A DNA stretch of 20,133 nucleotides from Psilocybe azurescens (Eukaryota > Basidiomycota > Agaricomycetes > Agaricales > Agrocybaceae), in NCBI GenBank assembly GCA_023853785.1, contig JAJIRX010000406.1:1-20133 (forward strand), written 5' to 3'. The notes under the pieces were generated by a model. That model did no database searches, was not told the DNA's origin, and was given only the letters and a program-made list of their open reading frames with translations. How positions within the stretch are numbered: the stretch's first letter is position 1; every line of letters starts with the position of its first letter. Position numbers and translations under genes: made by a program. This document shows positions 1 to 10,469 of the stretch, in pieces.

Positions 1-709
1 TCCTTTGCTGTTGCTCCTTAAGTTGGTCCTTAACCTGGAAATGTACAAAATAAATGTCAGAATGTATGGACTTTAACTTGACGTACGTGATCTTTAACCA
101 ATTGATCTCTCATTAATTGTGCTTTATCTGGTTCTACAACTTTGACTTTCGTTACATGGTCGTCGGTAGCAGGTCGTTTCCTGGGGTTGTCCGCCCCTTG
201 AAATACCAGGCGGTTGATTCTGACGGCCGAAGAATGTCGAGGAACTCCGGATATGGCAGGACCAGTAGCCATATTGTCCAAATTTACAGAATGATTACGA
301 TCAGGCACACCATTTTCAACTCCATCAGACTGAGGATGGCCTGTTTGAACTGGAACTGATTGAACAGTAAAACGCGGAAAGCCGGTATTGACAGTTGATC
401 GAGGGGGTCCAGCATCAGCGCGACCGCCTCAGAAGTTGTCGGATAATCTGTAGATGTATCCATCGTCGTGGATGGGACGTGTGTACCGTCACGATTTCCA
501 ACTTCACTGGATTGAAGGCGACTAGTATCAAACCGGAGCGGGATGGAAGATTGTGCGTTGGTGCTGGAGTTCCCAAAACGAGTAGACCGTGGAAGGTCAG
601 CATTAGCAGCGGTGACGACTGTCCGTCCTCGTTGGGAGCCAATTGACGGGGCGGTATCAGCTAGTACGGTGGGCGCATTGGTGGGCGGATAATCTGCAGA
701 TGTATCCAT
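1..709 (-). pseudogene. 5' part of an unidentified intron-containing gene, frame-disrupted, continues off the left edge
   Basis: I do not recognise this protein. Reading leftwards from an ATG at 709 the product is Ser/Thr/Pro-rich and begins MDTSADYPPT. Around 420-440 the open frame changes, and the new frame runs to 87, ending in a charged helical stretch (DKAQLMRDQLVKDH). A consensus 52-nt intron follows (donor GTACGT at 86-81, acceptor TTCCAG ending at 35, CTGAC branch near 60). It is phase 0 and joins to VKDQLKEQQQR, continuing the same heptad-like Lys/Gln/Leu pattern, so the exon pair is convincing and suggests a coiled coil. The frame change is a one-base indel or an intron I cannot place. 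The reading frame is open further upstream, to 862, but that part looks like leader sequence. A second MDTS(T)DYP start-like segment lies at 463 (see the repeat entry). Confidence 0.45.
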
Positions 710-716
710 TGTTGTT
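441..716. repeat. Pair of ~30-bp direct repeats, 246 bp apart, inside the left-edge gene
   Basis: The segments at 441-470 and 687-716 match apart from a few transitions (core ggataatctg(c/t)agatgtatcc). On the minus strand each encodes a start-like MDTS(A/T)DYP. Weaker similarity continues downstream of each copy (GADLPRST-like against GPPRST-like peptides), so this is probably a diverged internal duplication of the 5' coding region. Confidence 0.6.
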
Positions 717-1007
717 GTACGACCGGAGGTGCAAATAATGAAGCGAGTCTCTGGGTAAAGTTCGCTGCCATAATACGGGCAATGGTTGGGAATGAATGAG
801 CGATAGAGGATTTTCAGTAATTTATGGACATTTGGTTTAGATAGGGTCTTTGTGCGCGACAAAAAGCTTTGTGAATACCGGAGGCACGAAACAAAGAAAG
901 GAGACTCACTTAAAGAGATATTACGGATCCCAGAAACAGCACACTAAACACCCGCATCTTTCTGAGTAACTTTGCGCATCTACCTCCCATCCTCTCCGTC
1001 GTCAAGA

Positions 1008-1580
1008 ATGGTATCGGCATTGCAGACTTTCAAACCTACTACGTGAGACCAGGCAGTCTATAACAATCCGCCGTTACTTACCTTCGCTAAGGATGTCCAA
1101 TTACTCATACACGCCCGATATTACGGGTACATCCAATCGAGCAGTCACTAAACGGGTCCACACATTAGCCAATAGAAGCGGTCGAAGTCCAAGGTTGGAG
1201 CTGTTGATGGGTGGAAAACTACTCCAACCCTACATACACGACGGGTGGTGGTGATTGTAAACAGAAAAGGCGAAATAAGCCGATTCCATTTGTTCGTCAA
1301 GAATCACAAGCGTCTACCCTCCAACAAATCGCTGAGGGATTGGGCAAACGGGCAGTGGAAAGGAGGCGTAGTAGCCTTCCGGAAAGGCCATCGACACGAG
1401 TTGATCAACCTAGCTCCAGGAGATGTAAAGTTAGTTGATTACGCTGTAAAAGGTGAGTTATTGTTTTCAATGGCATAGATGAATACTGATCAGTACCTAG
1501 ATTTCTGGAAACCGTGGTGCAAAGTCGACGGTTCCGCATTCCAAGAAACCTGGTTTTCTTCAAGCCTTGATCATCCTTGA
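1008..1580 (+). CDS. Small three-exon hypothetical protein with one frameshift
   Basis: I do not recognise the family. Exon 1 is 1008-1042 (ATG at 1008). A 49-nt intron (GTGAGA at 1043, CTAAG ending 1091) leads into exon 2, in frame with a peptide starting MSNYSYTPD. That frame stops at 1252-1254, but a second frame is open across the same GGGTGGTGGTG run at 1243-1253 and continues VNRKGEISRFHLFVKNHKRL. This gives a basic, globular-looking stretch ending at a strong donor (AAAG|GTGAGT, 1453). The 48-nt intron 1453-1500 (branch-like TACTGAT, acceptor CTAG) joins in frame to a short last exon (DFWKPWCKVDGSAF, stop TGA 1578-1580). One base missing from the GGT repeat would explain the break. Splice sites and phases agree over three exons, which supports a real gene; whether the break is biological or a sequencing error is open. 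Confidence 0.6.
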
Positions 1581-2170
1581 TTCTTTACTTTCGTTCCACC
1601 CCTTAATTTGTTGTAAACTACTGGACACGTATAACGATTTACTGTAGCACACTTATCATAATCAATTCTACTCAATATCTGGCTTACTGCAGCACCTCGC
1701 TTGTCAATGTGGTGGCAAGGAGAGAAAGAAAGCGTGTGAAAGCGTCAATAGCGCCGTGATAGCATGCTGAAATTTTCATGCCGCGTTGCCGGATAAAATC
1801 ATCGCGCGACTGTTCGGCTTGAGCGGCTTGGAATTTTGGGGTACATACGGACCTGTTCAACTTATTCTCACGCTTTCCTTCTTCACACTGACCATACTGT
1901 CCTCCTAGGTTCGACGCTATAAACGCGTCAACAGGTAAGTTTAGAAAGCAGTAGATACTTTATATGTCGATGAAAAATTGAATAATGTGATGAATCGAGT
2001 GGTAAACGCTACAGAGAGCGGAATGAGAGTTTTTAAAAGTGTAGTTTTGTACCGTTGTATCCTGCTGACCCTGACCCAGTGCAATTATAACACGAAAGTC
2101 AGTGTAGATACAGTAAAGTCTGAACGTGAACACATATATTTCTTAGAATACGAGATGAAGAATGTATGTT
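1581..2170. other. Intergenic stretch with a possible promoter of the Spt5-like gene
   Basis: No coding signal that I trust. It contains a pyrimidine-rich tract at 1855-1915 holding a 17-bp word (1863-1879) that recurs at 10768, and an AT-rich stretch before the ATG at 2171. An ORF opening at 1978 runs through this region but is not in the frame of the recognisable protein. Confidence 0.4.
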
Positions 2171-4846
2171 ATGTCTTCTTATATCGAACTTTCCGTACTT
2201 ACATCTTGGCCGAAGATAGATTCAAGAGTGCGTCAGTTTCTGGACATGGAAGCTCAGGTGGACGAAGAAGGATTTCCGACGAGGAGGATGAAGCAACAGA
2301 ACGCGACAGGGAAGGTAATCCTTTCTTGTTCTTGAACCTCATAACTCTCGCACCAGTATTGACAGCCACACCTAGATGCGTTCATTGACGACGGGGTAGC
2401 CTTGGACAACGAACATTCCGATTTACCGGCAATTTCTCAGTCCATCACCACAGCGAGGACACTTTGAACGTCTTATATCACGCATTGATGCAAGAAGGAA
2501 CGCCTCTGGTCATAGAAGATACACTGCTGATGATGTACCGGAGACAACCCTTGACAGAGCTTTAGTCTATATTCCTAGGGAGGGGGATTATCCTCTGTGG
2601 CGCGTTGAATGTCGAGTGCGCACATTGTTATTCACGCTTGGGACTCTCTGAATTTACTGGACACCTTACAGTTCGGGGTTGAAGATCTAGCTGTAGTCTC
2701 TCTGCTAAGCACTGTTACGGAGCATCATCAAGTCCGTTCAGCCTTCACTCAAGGTTCCGTACGCGGCTGCATCTATATCGAATGCATGATGAACGAACGC
2801 CTCATCAAGCTTCTTCTTCTTACACCCGGTATACTGCGCAACAGGTTGGGCATCAAAGTCGATTGGTTGATTCTTCGAGTATGCGGGACTGTTTCGGATG
2901 AGGGATGCACAAAAATCGCTGAGGTCGGAAGTTGGGTACTCGTCAAGAAAGGCCTTTACAAGGGAGATGTTGGGATTGTGTCGCAAAAAGCTCCTTGGGT
3001 GCTCGTATTCTTCTTATTCCTCGACTGGATACAACATCACGGAACCCACTCAAGCGAAAACCGTTGTTAGTTAGATAGCAAAGCTCTTCGACGCTGACTA
3101 TTTCGGACAGCTTCTCCCATACAACATCGTGGGCCACGAGCACGGACGATACTCCTTTGGACGGTTGGAATTCGAGCAAGGCCTTCTAGCCAAAGACTTC
3201 GACTACCATTCATTCACAGTTGACGTGAAGGATATGCCTTATGACTTTTACACCATGTTTCGGATGAAACACCCATCTATCACCCTTTGAACATGCCGGC
3301 CTCAGAATGGAGTATGAAGGAGAATGATAGGGTGTTTATTCGTGTCCAAGGGCCAGAAACTACTTTTACGTTTACCCTGCCATCTTGAAGGCACTGGATA
3401 CTCTCTATGCGAAGTCGAGCAGATATGGGCGCACGATGGACCCGCTGGACATAACCAAGAATACCGCCTAACATTGCGTGTATCATGGGAAGACTTGAGA
3501 AAAGAGATCAATGTCGGGCAATATGTTTGCGTCGCGGCGGACTGCATTCCGGAAAGACGGGTTGGGTGGTTCAAATTGAAGACGATCAAGTATCTGTGAG
3601 CAAGAAGATAGAGGGCGAAATACCTCAATATCTTAAGGACGGTGACGATGCTATCGAAGTGCGTATATTGTACCACCCCAAATCTTCGTCACAACGCAAG
3701 TTTGCTAACAAACTCTCTGTGATAGTCTTTCGAGGCTCTCGCTAATTTCCTGGAGATCACAGAAGAACCTGCTGTGTTCCACTACAGACGCGAGCCCGAA
3801 TCTGGACCCCTTCCACCCAGAACATATCGACATCCATGGTGCGGAGTGAAAGTGAAGATATCAAAACAATACCATCCCCGTAAAGGCGAAATTGGAGAGA
3901 TTTTGATGTTATTGAGAAGCGCGAGGAAAAGGTGATAATGCTAATTGTACAATTGGCGATACGATCCAAGCGCTCCATTTCACAAAATAACCGTTCACTC
4001 GACGACGTTGTTGAATATTCGTAAGTCCTCTCCCGCATTCCTCTCCAATTCCAGAAAGGTGATGGTAACGGCACAATAGGACCTGCACGAACTTGTTCAA
4101 TTCCTTGATCCCGGTGACAAACATATTCGACCCACACCAAAAAACAGTTGTCCGATTCTCAAGCCAACCATGCTTATACAGCATTAGTTCATGCTCCCCA
4201 AATACCTGCGGAAAAGCCCTCTGGAAGTGTTACTCCTCTTCCAACACCCATGCATTCGTCGTCTTCACCATTGAGCCCAGCTTGGGACCCTTCTTCGAGA
4301 ACTCCGTCTGATTTGCGGACGCCAGAATCATGGATGTCGGATTCAAGGACACCCACATTACTGCGACCCCGTCTCCTACACATGTGCTATTAAACCCAAA
4401 GTTAGTGGGATTCAAATTCAACGCCATAGTTGACGGTGGAGGATTCGCCAAGCAACAAATTGCGGTGTCGGTGGACCTTCAAGATAGCCGGGTTGTTCTC
4501 CGCCATAAAAAGTATCACACGTGGCTTTTGTTGCAGCCCAGTTGGGTCACCCAAAATATCCAAATCCTACTCATGACAATGGCCTTCTTGCCGTCATAAA
4601 GGAGAGCACTACGGCAAATCGTCCGCCGCATCCATCACCGGCGAGACACGGATTTGACGACGACCATCACCATCATTTTGTCAGTGGTTAATAGGACCGA
4701 GGGTTCGCCTGACTCTTTATCAGGAGCAGTTGGAACTTGATCCACATTCCCTTTGTACTGTGCCCGAATCAAAGAAAGAGAAAGAGTTGAACTGGAGGGT
4801 TATGACCTCGATCCGAGCTATGTACCACCGCCGTCCTAACCAGTAG
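2171..4846 (+). pseudogene. Spt5-like (NGN plus KOW) transcription elongation factor paralogue, multiply frameshifted
   Basis: Spt5 is the eukaryotic NusG homologue that clamps RNA polymerase II during elongation; this looks like a divergent Spt5-related paralogue. Pieces in order: MSSYIELS start and acidic N-terminus (FLDMEAQVDEEGFP) to 2314; consensus 51-nt intron 2315-2365; NGN-domain pieces, first with PREGDYPLWRV near 2572-2610, then VRSAFTQGSVRG near 2731-2770 with the following MNERLIKLL; first KOW motif (GSWVLVKKGLYKGDVGIVS, 2929-2985); IAKLFDADYFGQ to KHPSITL (3075-3289); a second KOW-like LHSGKTGWVV near 3540; intron 3659-3725; PWCGVKVKI...HPRKGEIG KOW near 3826-3900; RYDPSAPFHKITV near 3958; intron 4021-4079; Ser/Pro-rich segment with SPAWDPSSRTP near 4274, resembling the Spt5 C-terminal repeat; last globular piece (HPKYPNPTHDNGLLAVIK) and stop at 4844-4846. 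At least six frame changes interrupt it, one in an A-run near 2985. Introns are clean. The family is confident; functionality is doubtful. Confidence 0.85.
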
Positions 4847-5123
4847 CACAAATCATTTAATTCATTCAAGACCTGTACCCGGCAGAAAGAGCAAGAACAT
4901 ATGATAGATAACTTTTGTGTTACGGATGTTATTAATCGTCATCCGTACCATCGTCTCGAAAGCTGTGAATTGACAATGAAAGAAAGGTAAAATACTCACA
5001 AAGGCGCTGACAAAGAGACCCGAGGCGATGTAGGATGCAAGTTGTCAGTCCACATAAAAGCGATTTTCCATAATAACTGACGGCGCTACCTATCAGTGCT
5101 ATTTTGACCCCACCATCATTGTC
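4847..5123. other. Spacer between the Spt5-like gene and the RING gene
   Basis: About 277 bp without a convincing gene on the plus strand. It presumably holds the terminator of the upstream gene and the promoter of the RING gene. A minus-strand frame at 5201-4932 ending in an acidic FRDDGTDDD tail is open here, but it overlaps the first RING-gene exon and I could not tie it to a family. Confidence 0.3.
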
Positions 5124-6547
5124 ATGTCGAGTCGCAACCCACTCAAACCCACCAAGCTCAGAATCCATGATGCCCTCACGAAACAGAAAAAGCAGCGCCA
5201 ATATGAATGCCGGTCGTTACTCCGTGGCCCCCTTGAACACCACATCCTATGTTGAATCGATGCGCCTTGAAGCCTCTGCCACTGTAAGTCCAATTTCTTA
5301 CGTGTCATAGACCGAACACTCACTATCATCCTTATTTAGCTCCGACCAAGCGTAAGCATGGAAAATGTCGTCGAACTTGAGGTGATCGAGGTGAGCTATC
5401 GCGAACATCATGTCAGTATCCTTGTTAATTCAGTCAGGGACAGACAGGCCTTTCCATGCTGGAGCCTATAGGCGACAACGGTCGCCAAGCTGGACAAAAG
5501 TTTAGAATGCAATCGAGAACTCAAAGCAAAGCTGGAAGAGTATGAAGGACGAATCGGTGAACTCAATGGCGTGCTTAGTACAGTGAGTTGTGGGGATCCC
5601 TGGATACTGACCCTGTTGCTAATTAATCTATCAGGAAAATTCATGCCGTAATGAGCTGGAAGAAATGTTAGCGGGCTACAGGAACCAAGTGGAAGCACTC
5701 AAGTCCTCCTTGAATGATGAGCGGATGAAATTGGAGCAATTTGATGCAGCAAAAACAACTTAGAAATTATTCCGTCATTCTAGTTATAAATTATTTTACG
5801 GCTGAGCAAGCATGGCAGGATGTCGGGCGTATTTCTTTCAAATTGAGTCAAGCAAAGATGTGGCACAAGAAGCTACCAGCAAAAACTATCAACTACAAGC
5901 GGTAATTTATTTCTCTTATATTCAAGGCACTTGGTGACTAAGTAACTACTGCAGGAGAATACAGCGATTTCCGTGAACTCGATCAATCAAAACTTGTAGC
6001 TCAAAGTCTCATTAGCGAGACAAATGAACTACCGTGGTAGGACCTTTCCCATCTTCGAGCTATACCCGCTCATGTGCGTTTAAACTAGGCTTTCAACTCC
6101 GAGAGGCAACAAATGAGTTCGGTGAGTTGGGGTAAAATAAGCTCTCAACTGTCTGACTCTTCTCCAGTTGTCTTCCGAGCTGGAACGTGAAATCTCTGGA
6201 ACATGGTGAAATCTCTGGAACAGTTCGTGAAAACTGTCGTTGAGAGTATAACCTGCCCTATATGTACAGACTTCATGGTTACTACACCTGTGATGTATGT
6301 GTTTTACCGTGAAAATTCATGATTCCAGCGAATGATGTGTCTCACAGGCTAGGATGTGGACATCACGTTCTGTAAAGCCTGTATCGAATCGTGGATCCTT
6401 TCCAAGAAACCAGAACCAGGGGCACTCCGATTGGCCAGGGCACCCCCATTGTGTCCTTGTTGTCGTGTTGAAATTGATACAAAACAACAATTTCTGCCTG
6501 TTTTGCGACAAATTATTGATGCGGTGCCAGTCGAATACATAATTTAA
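5124..6547 (+). pseudogene. Coiled-coil and C3HC4 RING-finger protein (E3 ubiquitin ligase-like), frameshifted
   Basis: C-terminal C3HC4 RING fingers of this sort bind two zinc ions and usually recruit E2 ubiquitin-conjugating enzymes. The gene starts at ATG 5124 (MSSRNPLKPTKLRIHD). Short introns with good consensus sites follow: 5284-5339, 5412-5471 (alternative donor 5391), 5583-5634, 5902-5954, 6037-6088, 6122-6167 and 6295-6347. The middle exons encode heptad-rich coiled coil (KLDKSLECNRELKAKLEEY; RNELEEMLAGYRNQVEALK). The RING is built from TCPIC at about 6250, LGCGH after the last intron (6348 onward), FCKACIESW, and CPCCR near 6454, ending AVPVEYII and stop 6545-6547. Breaks: a frame change inside exon 1, a stop near 5761, an imperfect tandem duplication before the RING (6187-6223), and one extra base between the RING His and FCKAC near 6361-6370. 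Family assignment is strong, but no single frame is intact. Confidence 0.8.
6187..6224 (+). repeat. 19-bp tandem duplication upstream of the RING finger
   Basis: The 17-base word gtgaaatctctggaaca occurs twice with a two-base spacer just after the intron ending at 6167. The first copy belongs to the frame that ends in a stop (ELEREISG); the second is read in the RING frame (KSLEQF). The duplication is not a multiple of three. Confidence 0.7.
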
Positions 6548-6731
6548 CACCGAGTAGTGTACTATGGAGATTCATCGCCTTTTTCTTGTTCCATACGACA
6601 TAAGCAAAAACCTCCGTGCTACAGTGTGCATTTATGTCGCTTATTGAGAGCGTGAGGAAAAACTAATCTTTATCGACGTCTTATCTAGTAGTCCATCTGG
6701 ACCTCTGATACCAGACCACTATCATACCTTC

Positions 6732-9700
6732 ATGCCGCCCGCGATTAACGAGCAATCGCGGCTCTGCCGCTGCAAATTCCGGCGCTGTTGTGACTTTACC
6801 GATCCGATCGCTGGAGAGCAGGGCAAACTGCTTAACGCCAGGGACTATAAAGCACACCAATTCCAGCAACAGAGAGGACTTGCGAGTTGGATATCACGCC
6901 TGGGATGCTCAAACAGAGGCCCTCGCTGTTCATCAACAGCATATAGAGGAACAAATGGAGAGTTTGACGATCGAACAAATCAATCTGATACCATCCTCAG
7001 TCATCAAGCCCAACTCCGATTATATTATGCGACAAGAAAAAAGCGGATGGCGGCTCACATCGGCCTTATCCTGGATGAAATCACGGCTCAGCAGCAAACG
7101 ATCAGGCGTCTCGATCTAAATCCCGGACCACTCAAGGACTCTTCTTTACTGGATGGTTTGGAGATGTGTACCTCTGTTCAAGGATTTGTCGAGAGATCTG
7201 TAGTTTAGCTTCGCCCCGGCAAAACATGGGCCAACCCGAAAGCACCCTTCCATTAAAACACTCACCGAGAATGCGCCAAAGCGGCACTCGATCTTCTTGG
7301 AATCGAAGTTAAGAACATTAATGATTTGTATACAAAGGAGCTCAAGAAAGCGAGAGAAGTTACATGAGTGCACCTCGGGTTTCGATTCGGGTAAAAAAAC
7401 ATATCTGATCTAATACCTTTCATTGCCTAATATGTTGACTACAAGGACGACACTTCAAACCTATCATGCAATCGGCCAATTCTATCATTCAACTCGCGTT
7501 CATGGTCGTAGCCATCCAAGTTATTCTTGGCCTTTCTCGGCGGTTGCCACTGGATCTTTCAAATGTGCGATTACATCGTGCAAGAGACAGCTATTTCAGC
7601 CTCTCAAATTACCGTCCCACCCGTAATTCAGAGGCTTCTGAGCAAATTCCTACGTGGCGTCCGATACGGCAACAAGCTATTTCAATCTCGGCAGCGCACA
7701 GTACAGTGTCGCAACATGCCCCAAGTGCTACGAGATCTACTCAGCGGAAATGGTGCATGATATCCCTGTCTACCCGGAGAGATGTCGAGCTCGCCGAAGA
7801 CCTATGAAGCAGGGAGGTCCTACTAGATCCTGCAGAGAGCTGCTGGATTGCGCCCCTACACGGATTGGAAAAGGCCGGATCAATACGCCGATCAAACCAT
7901 ACATTGCTTTCAGCTTTCATGATTGGATGGCTAACCTCGTTTCACGGAGAACATACGAGGAGAAGATGGATTCAACCTGGTAGAGGGATGAAATCAGATG
8001 AGCACGGTGATATCGAAGATATTTTCCAGGCAACGCGTATCAAGGAACTCAAAGGACCACGACAAAAAGAGCGCACTTTAGCAAAATCCGGTGGCGAGAC
8101 TTCAGGCAGATACCTTTTCTCTCTTGGATTCGATTTCTTCAACCCTCTGAGAAATTTGACTGCCGGTAAGAAAGTGTCGATCGGTGTCATCGCCTTGATA
8201 TGTCTTAATCTTCCCATCGACATCCGCTACAAACCCGAGAACATCTTCCTTGCCGGCATTATTCCAGGACCCTCTGAGCCTAGCCTTGACTCCATTAACC
8301 CATTATTGCGGCCCTTGGTTGATGAATTGTTGTTATTTTGGGAAGGCGTCACGTTTTACGAGGGCGACTCTCTATGAACTCGGGCGATGGATCTTTTGCG
8401 CTCTCATTGCAGTTATAGCAGATCTTCCTGCTGCTCGCCAAAATTGGCGGCTTCTCTTAGCATAATCATGAATTTTTTCTGTTCAGTTTGCACTTGCAGT
8501 CTTACTAAGCATTCTTACAACGACGTTGAATATACTACCTGGACATGGCGCACCAACGATTCCTGCCGACTTAGGTGCTCAAAAAAGTACCGTGACGCAG
8601 CAACTCAAAACCTGGCGGACAGTTCCTTGACTTATAGGGCCTGCGTTCCTTAGGAATTGCTTACGTTTGCCATACTATGGCGCAACCAAGCACCTGCCGA
8701 TCGATCCGATGCACAACCTCTTCTTGGGTTTGATCAAGGAGCACTTTCAGAATATCTTGGGATGTAAAAGATTCCCAAAGAAGGCTTGCCTGTCGTCAAT
8801 TCCCTTGCAGGACGTTTATTCCCTACACCGCTGATAACTTGGACACTGATCTTTTCACCCCGACCCAAAAGGCAAGCGTCAGGCGCTTGGAAGACTGGCT
8901 GAAACAACCGCTCCAAAAGGCCCAGAGCGTAGAAGCTACTATTCAGAAGCATGCCAAACATTGGGCCGGAAAAGCCTGCCATCTATCGTCGCTAATTTAT
9001 GTCTGTAAAGGACTTGGTTGTATCCCGATGACTGTGACAGCCACAGGCATAGATACCTCCTCTCCTGTCAAGAAAAAGTACCGCAAACCAGAACTGGCAG
9101 AGATTGTGGTGAGATGGAGTGCGTGGTACAATTTTCTATCACTGCTCGGCTTCTGACCCCGACTGACTCAAATTTACTCTCAATGTAGCGAACTAAACAG
9201 CCTGAGATATTGCCAGCCTCTCGTACCTCCCCTGGATTAAGTGGCAGACAGGGTTACTTACTTACTTCTGAAGATATGGGTGAAATACGACGAGACATTC
9301 AAGTGATGGTAAAGCCATCTTGGGCGACTTCAATTCCTACGTCAATTTCTTCCTCTGGTCCCAAACTGAAATCTGATCAATGGCGAGCAGCAGGATCTCT
9401 TTATCTTCCCGTCACTCTCATTCGCCTATGGTCAAGAAGCTGCAACGACATTCGCGAGGCGTGAGCGTCAAGATCTTCTCAAGCTGACGATGGCGTTATT
9501 CCAGGCAATTTCCATCATAACTTCTCGAAAAACATCGGCTAGACACGGGGAACTTTATCTCGATCACATGCTGGTTTACCCGTCAGGGAATTGGCGGCGT
9601 CTTTTCCGGACTACAAATGCCATCCTAATCACCATATGGCCTTACATCTTGGGAATTTCTATCTGTGTACGGGCCTGTGCATGGCTGGTGGACATTTCCT

Positions 9701-10469
9701 TTTGAGCGTATGATCGGAACACTTCAGCGAATTCACACCAATTACCATCCAGGTAAGCCATCATTCCAATATTTGGGGTTGGAACGTTATATATAGCTGA
9801 TAAAACTCAGAGGCGAGTACAAGGCTACAATCGCAGAGTCGTGGCATAGAAGATCGAATCTCAGAGCGCTATTTTCCAAAGTAACATGCCCTCCCATCAT
9901 TCTCAATTGCGCCTCGATGTTCGAGAGATTTGTTCGACCTCAGAATCAAAATTCTCTAGCAAGTTACGCTACAGCTACAGCGCGGGAAATTGAAGTCGGC
10001 GACCAGGATCACGAACTTCGGCAGCGATGACATTTATTACCACCAAAGTTCAGAAACTCAAGTCGACTCGAGCGTCCGGGAATGTGATTAAGATGACCTA
10101 TAAAATTTCTCAATGTCCTCCTGCCAACGTTATAGGTCGATATACACAAGGTCGTGTTTCATATACTAGGGCTTCCATCCACGAAGGCAACAGTCAGATT
10201 CTTTACGACTCAATACCCTATTGCATTCAGGATATTCTTTTCTTCCGTGAAAGTCTTCTGTTCGACACTATTTGGCTGCGTTGTCAAAGCGACTTCAGAC
10301 GGCGAAAATCAAAGACGATCCCTACGCTCACTACCCATATCTCGGAGCAAATATTTGGGGCGTTGAGATGGAGGACTTTATTGAAGTTATTCCCTTATCT
10401 ATGGTCGATACTCACTCACAGCCAAATGTGTTATTCCGTGGGAAGGGCAAGACGTTGCCGTATGCATAA
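6732..10469 (+). mobile_element. Degenerate tnp2-type (CACTA/EnSpm-like, CMC superfamily) DNA transposase of basidiomycete type
   Basis: Mobile-element transposase, nearly full length but in many frames. It starts at ATG 6732 with a Cys-rich N-terminus (SRLCRCKFRRCCDF, then KAH). A helical linker follows (HQQHIEEQMESLTIEQINL; CAKAALDLLGIEVKNINDLY), then IIQLAFMVVAIQVILGLSRR near 7474 and CPKCYEIY at 7702. Next come INTPIKPYIAFSFHDWMANL and ETSGRYLFSLGFDFFNPL (8096-8150), SIGVIALICLNLP, and RYKPENIFLAGIIPGPSEPS (8225-8282). After LIAVIADLPAAR and FFCSVCTC the hallmark LPIDPMHNLFLGLIKEHF lies at 8694-8747. SDQWRAAGSLYLPVTLI sits near 9373, HMALHLGNF near 9632, and FPFERMIGTLQRIHTNY near 9698. 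An intron 9753-9810 precedes LRALFSKVTCPP. The C-terminus is DDPYAHYPYLGANIW, stop at 10467-10469. At least ten frame switches make it inactive as read. I could not identify terminal inverted repeats or target-site duplications. Confidence 0.9.

Noticed and set aside
284..862. Extended start at 862 for the left-edge minus gene
   Set aside because: The added residues lack the composition of the downstream protein, and ATG 709 begins the duplicated MDTS segment; the longer start cannot be excluded.
1978..2388. 136-aa plus-strand ORF
   Set aside because: It crosses the start and first intron of the Spt5-like gene in a different frame; the recognisable FLDMEAQVDEE peptide is in the other frame.
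4932..5201. 89-aa minus-strand ORF ending in an acidic tail
   Set aside because: It overlaps the first RING-gene exon on the opposite strand, with no family or convincing splice support.
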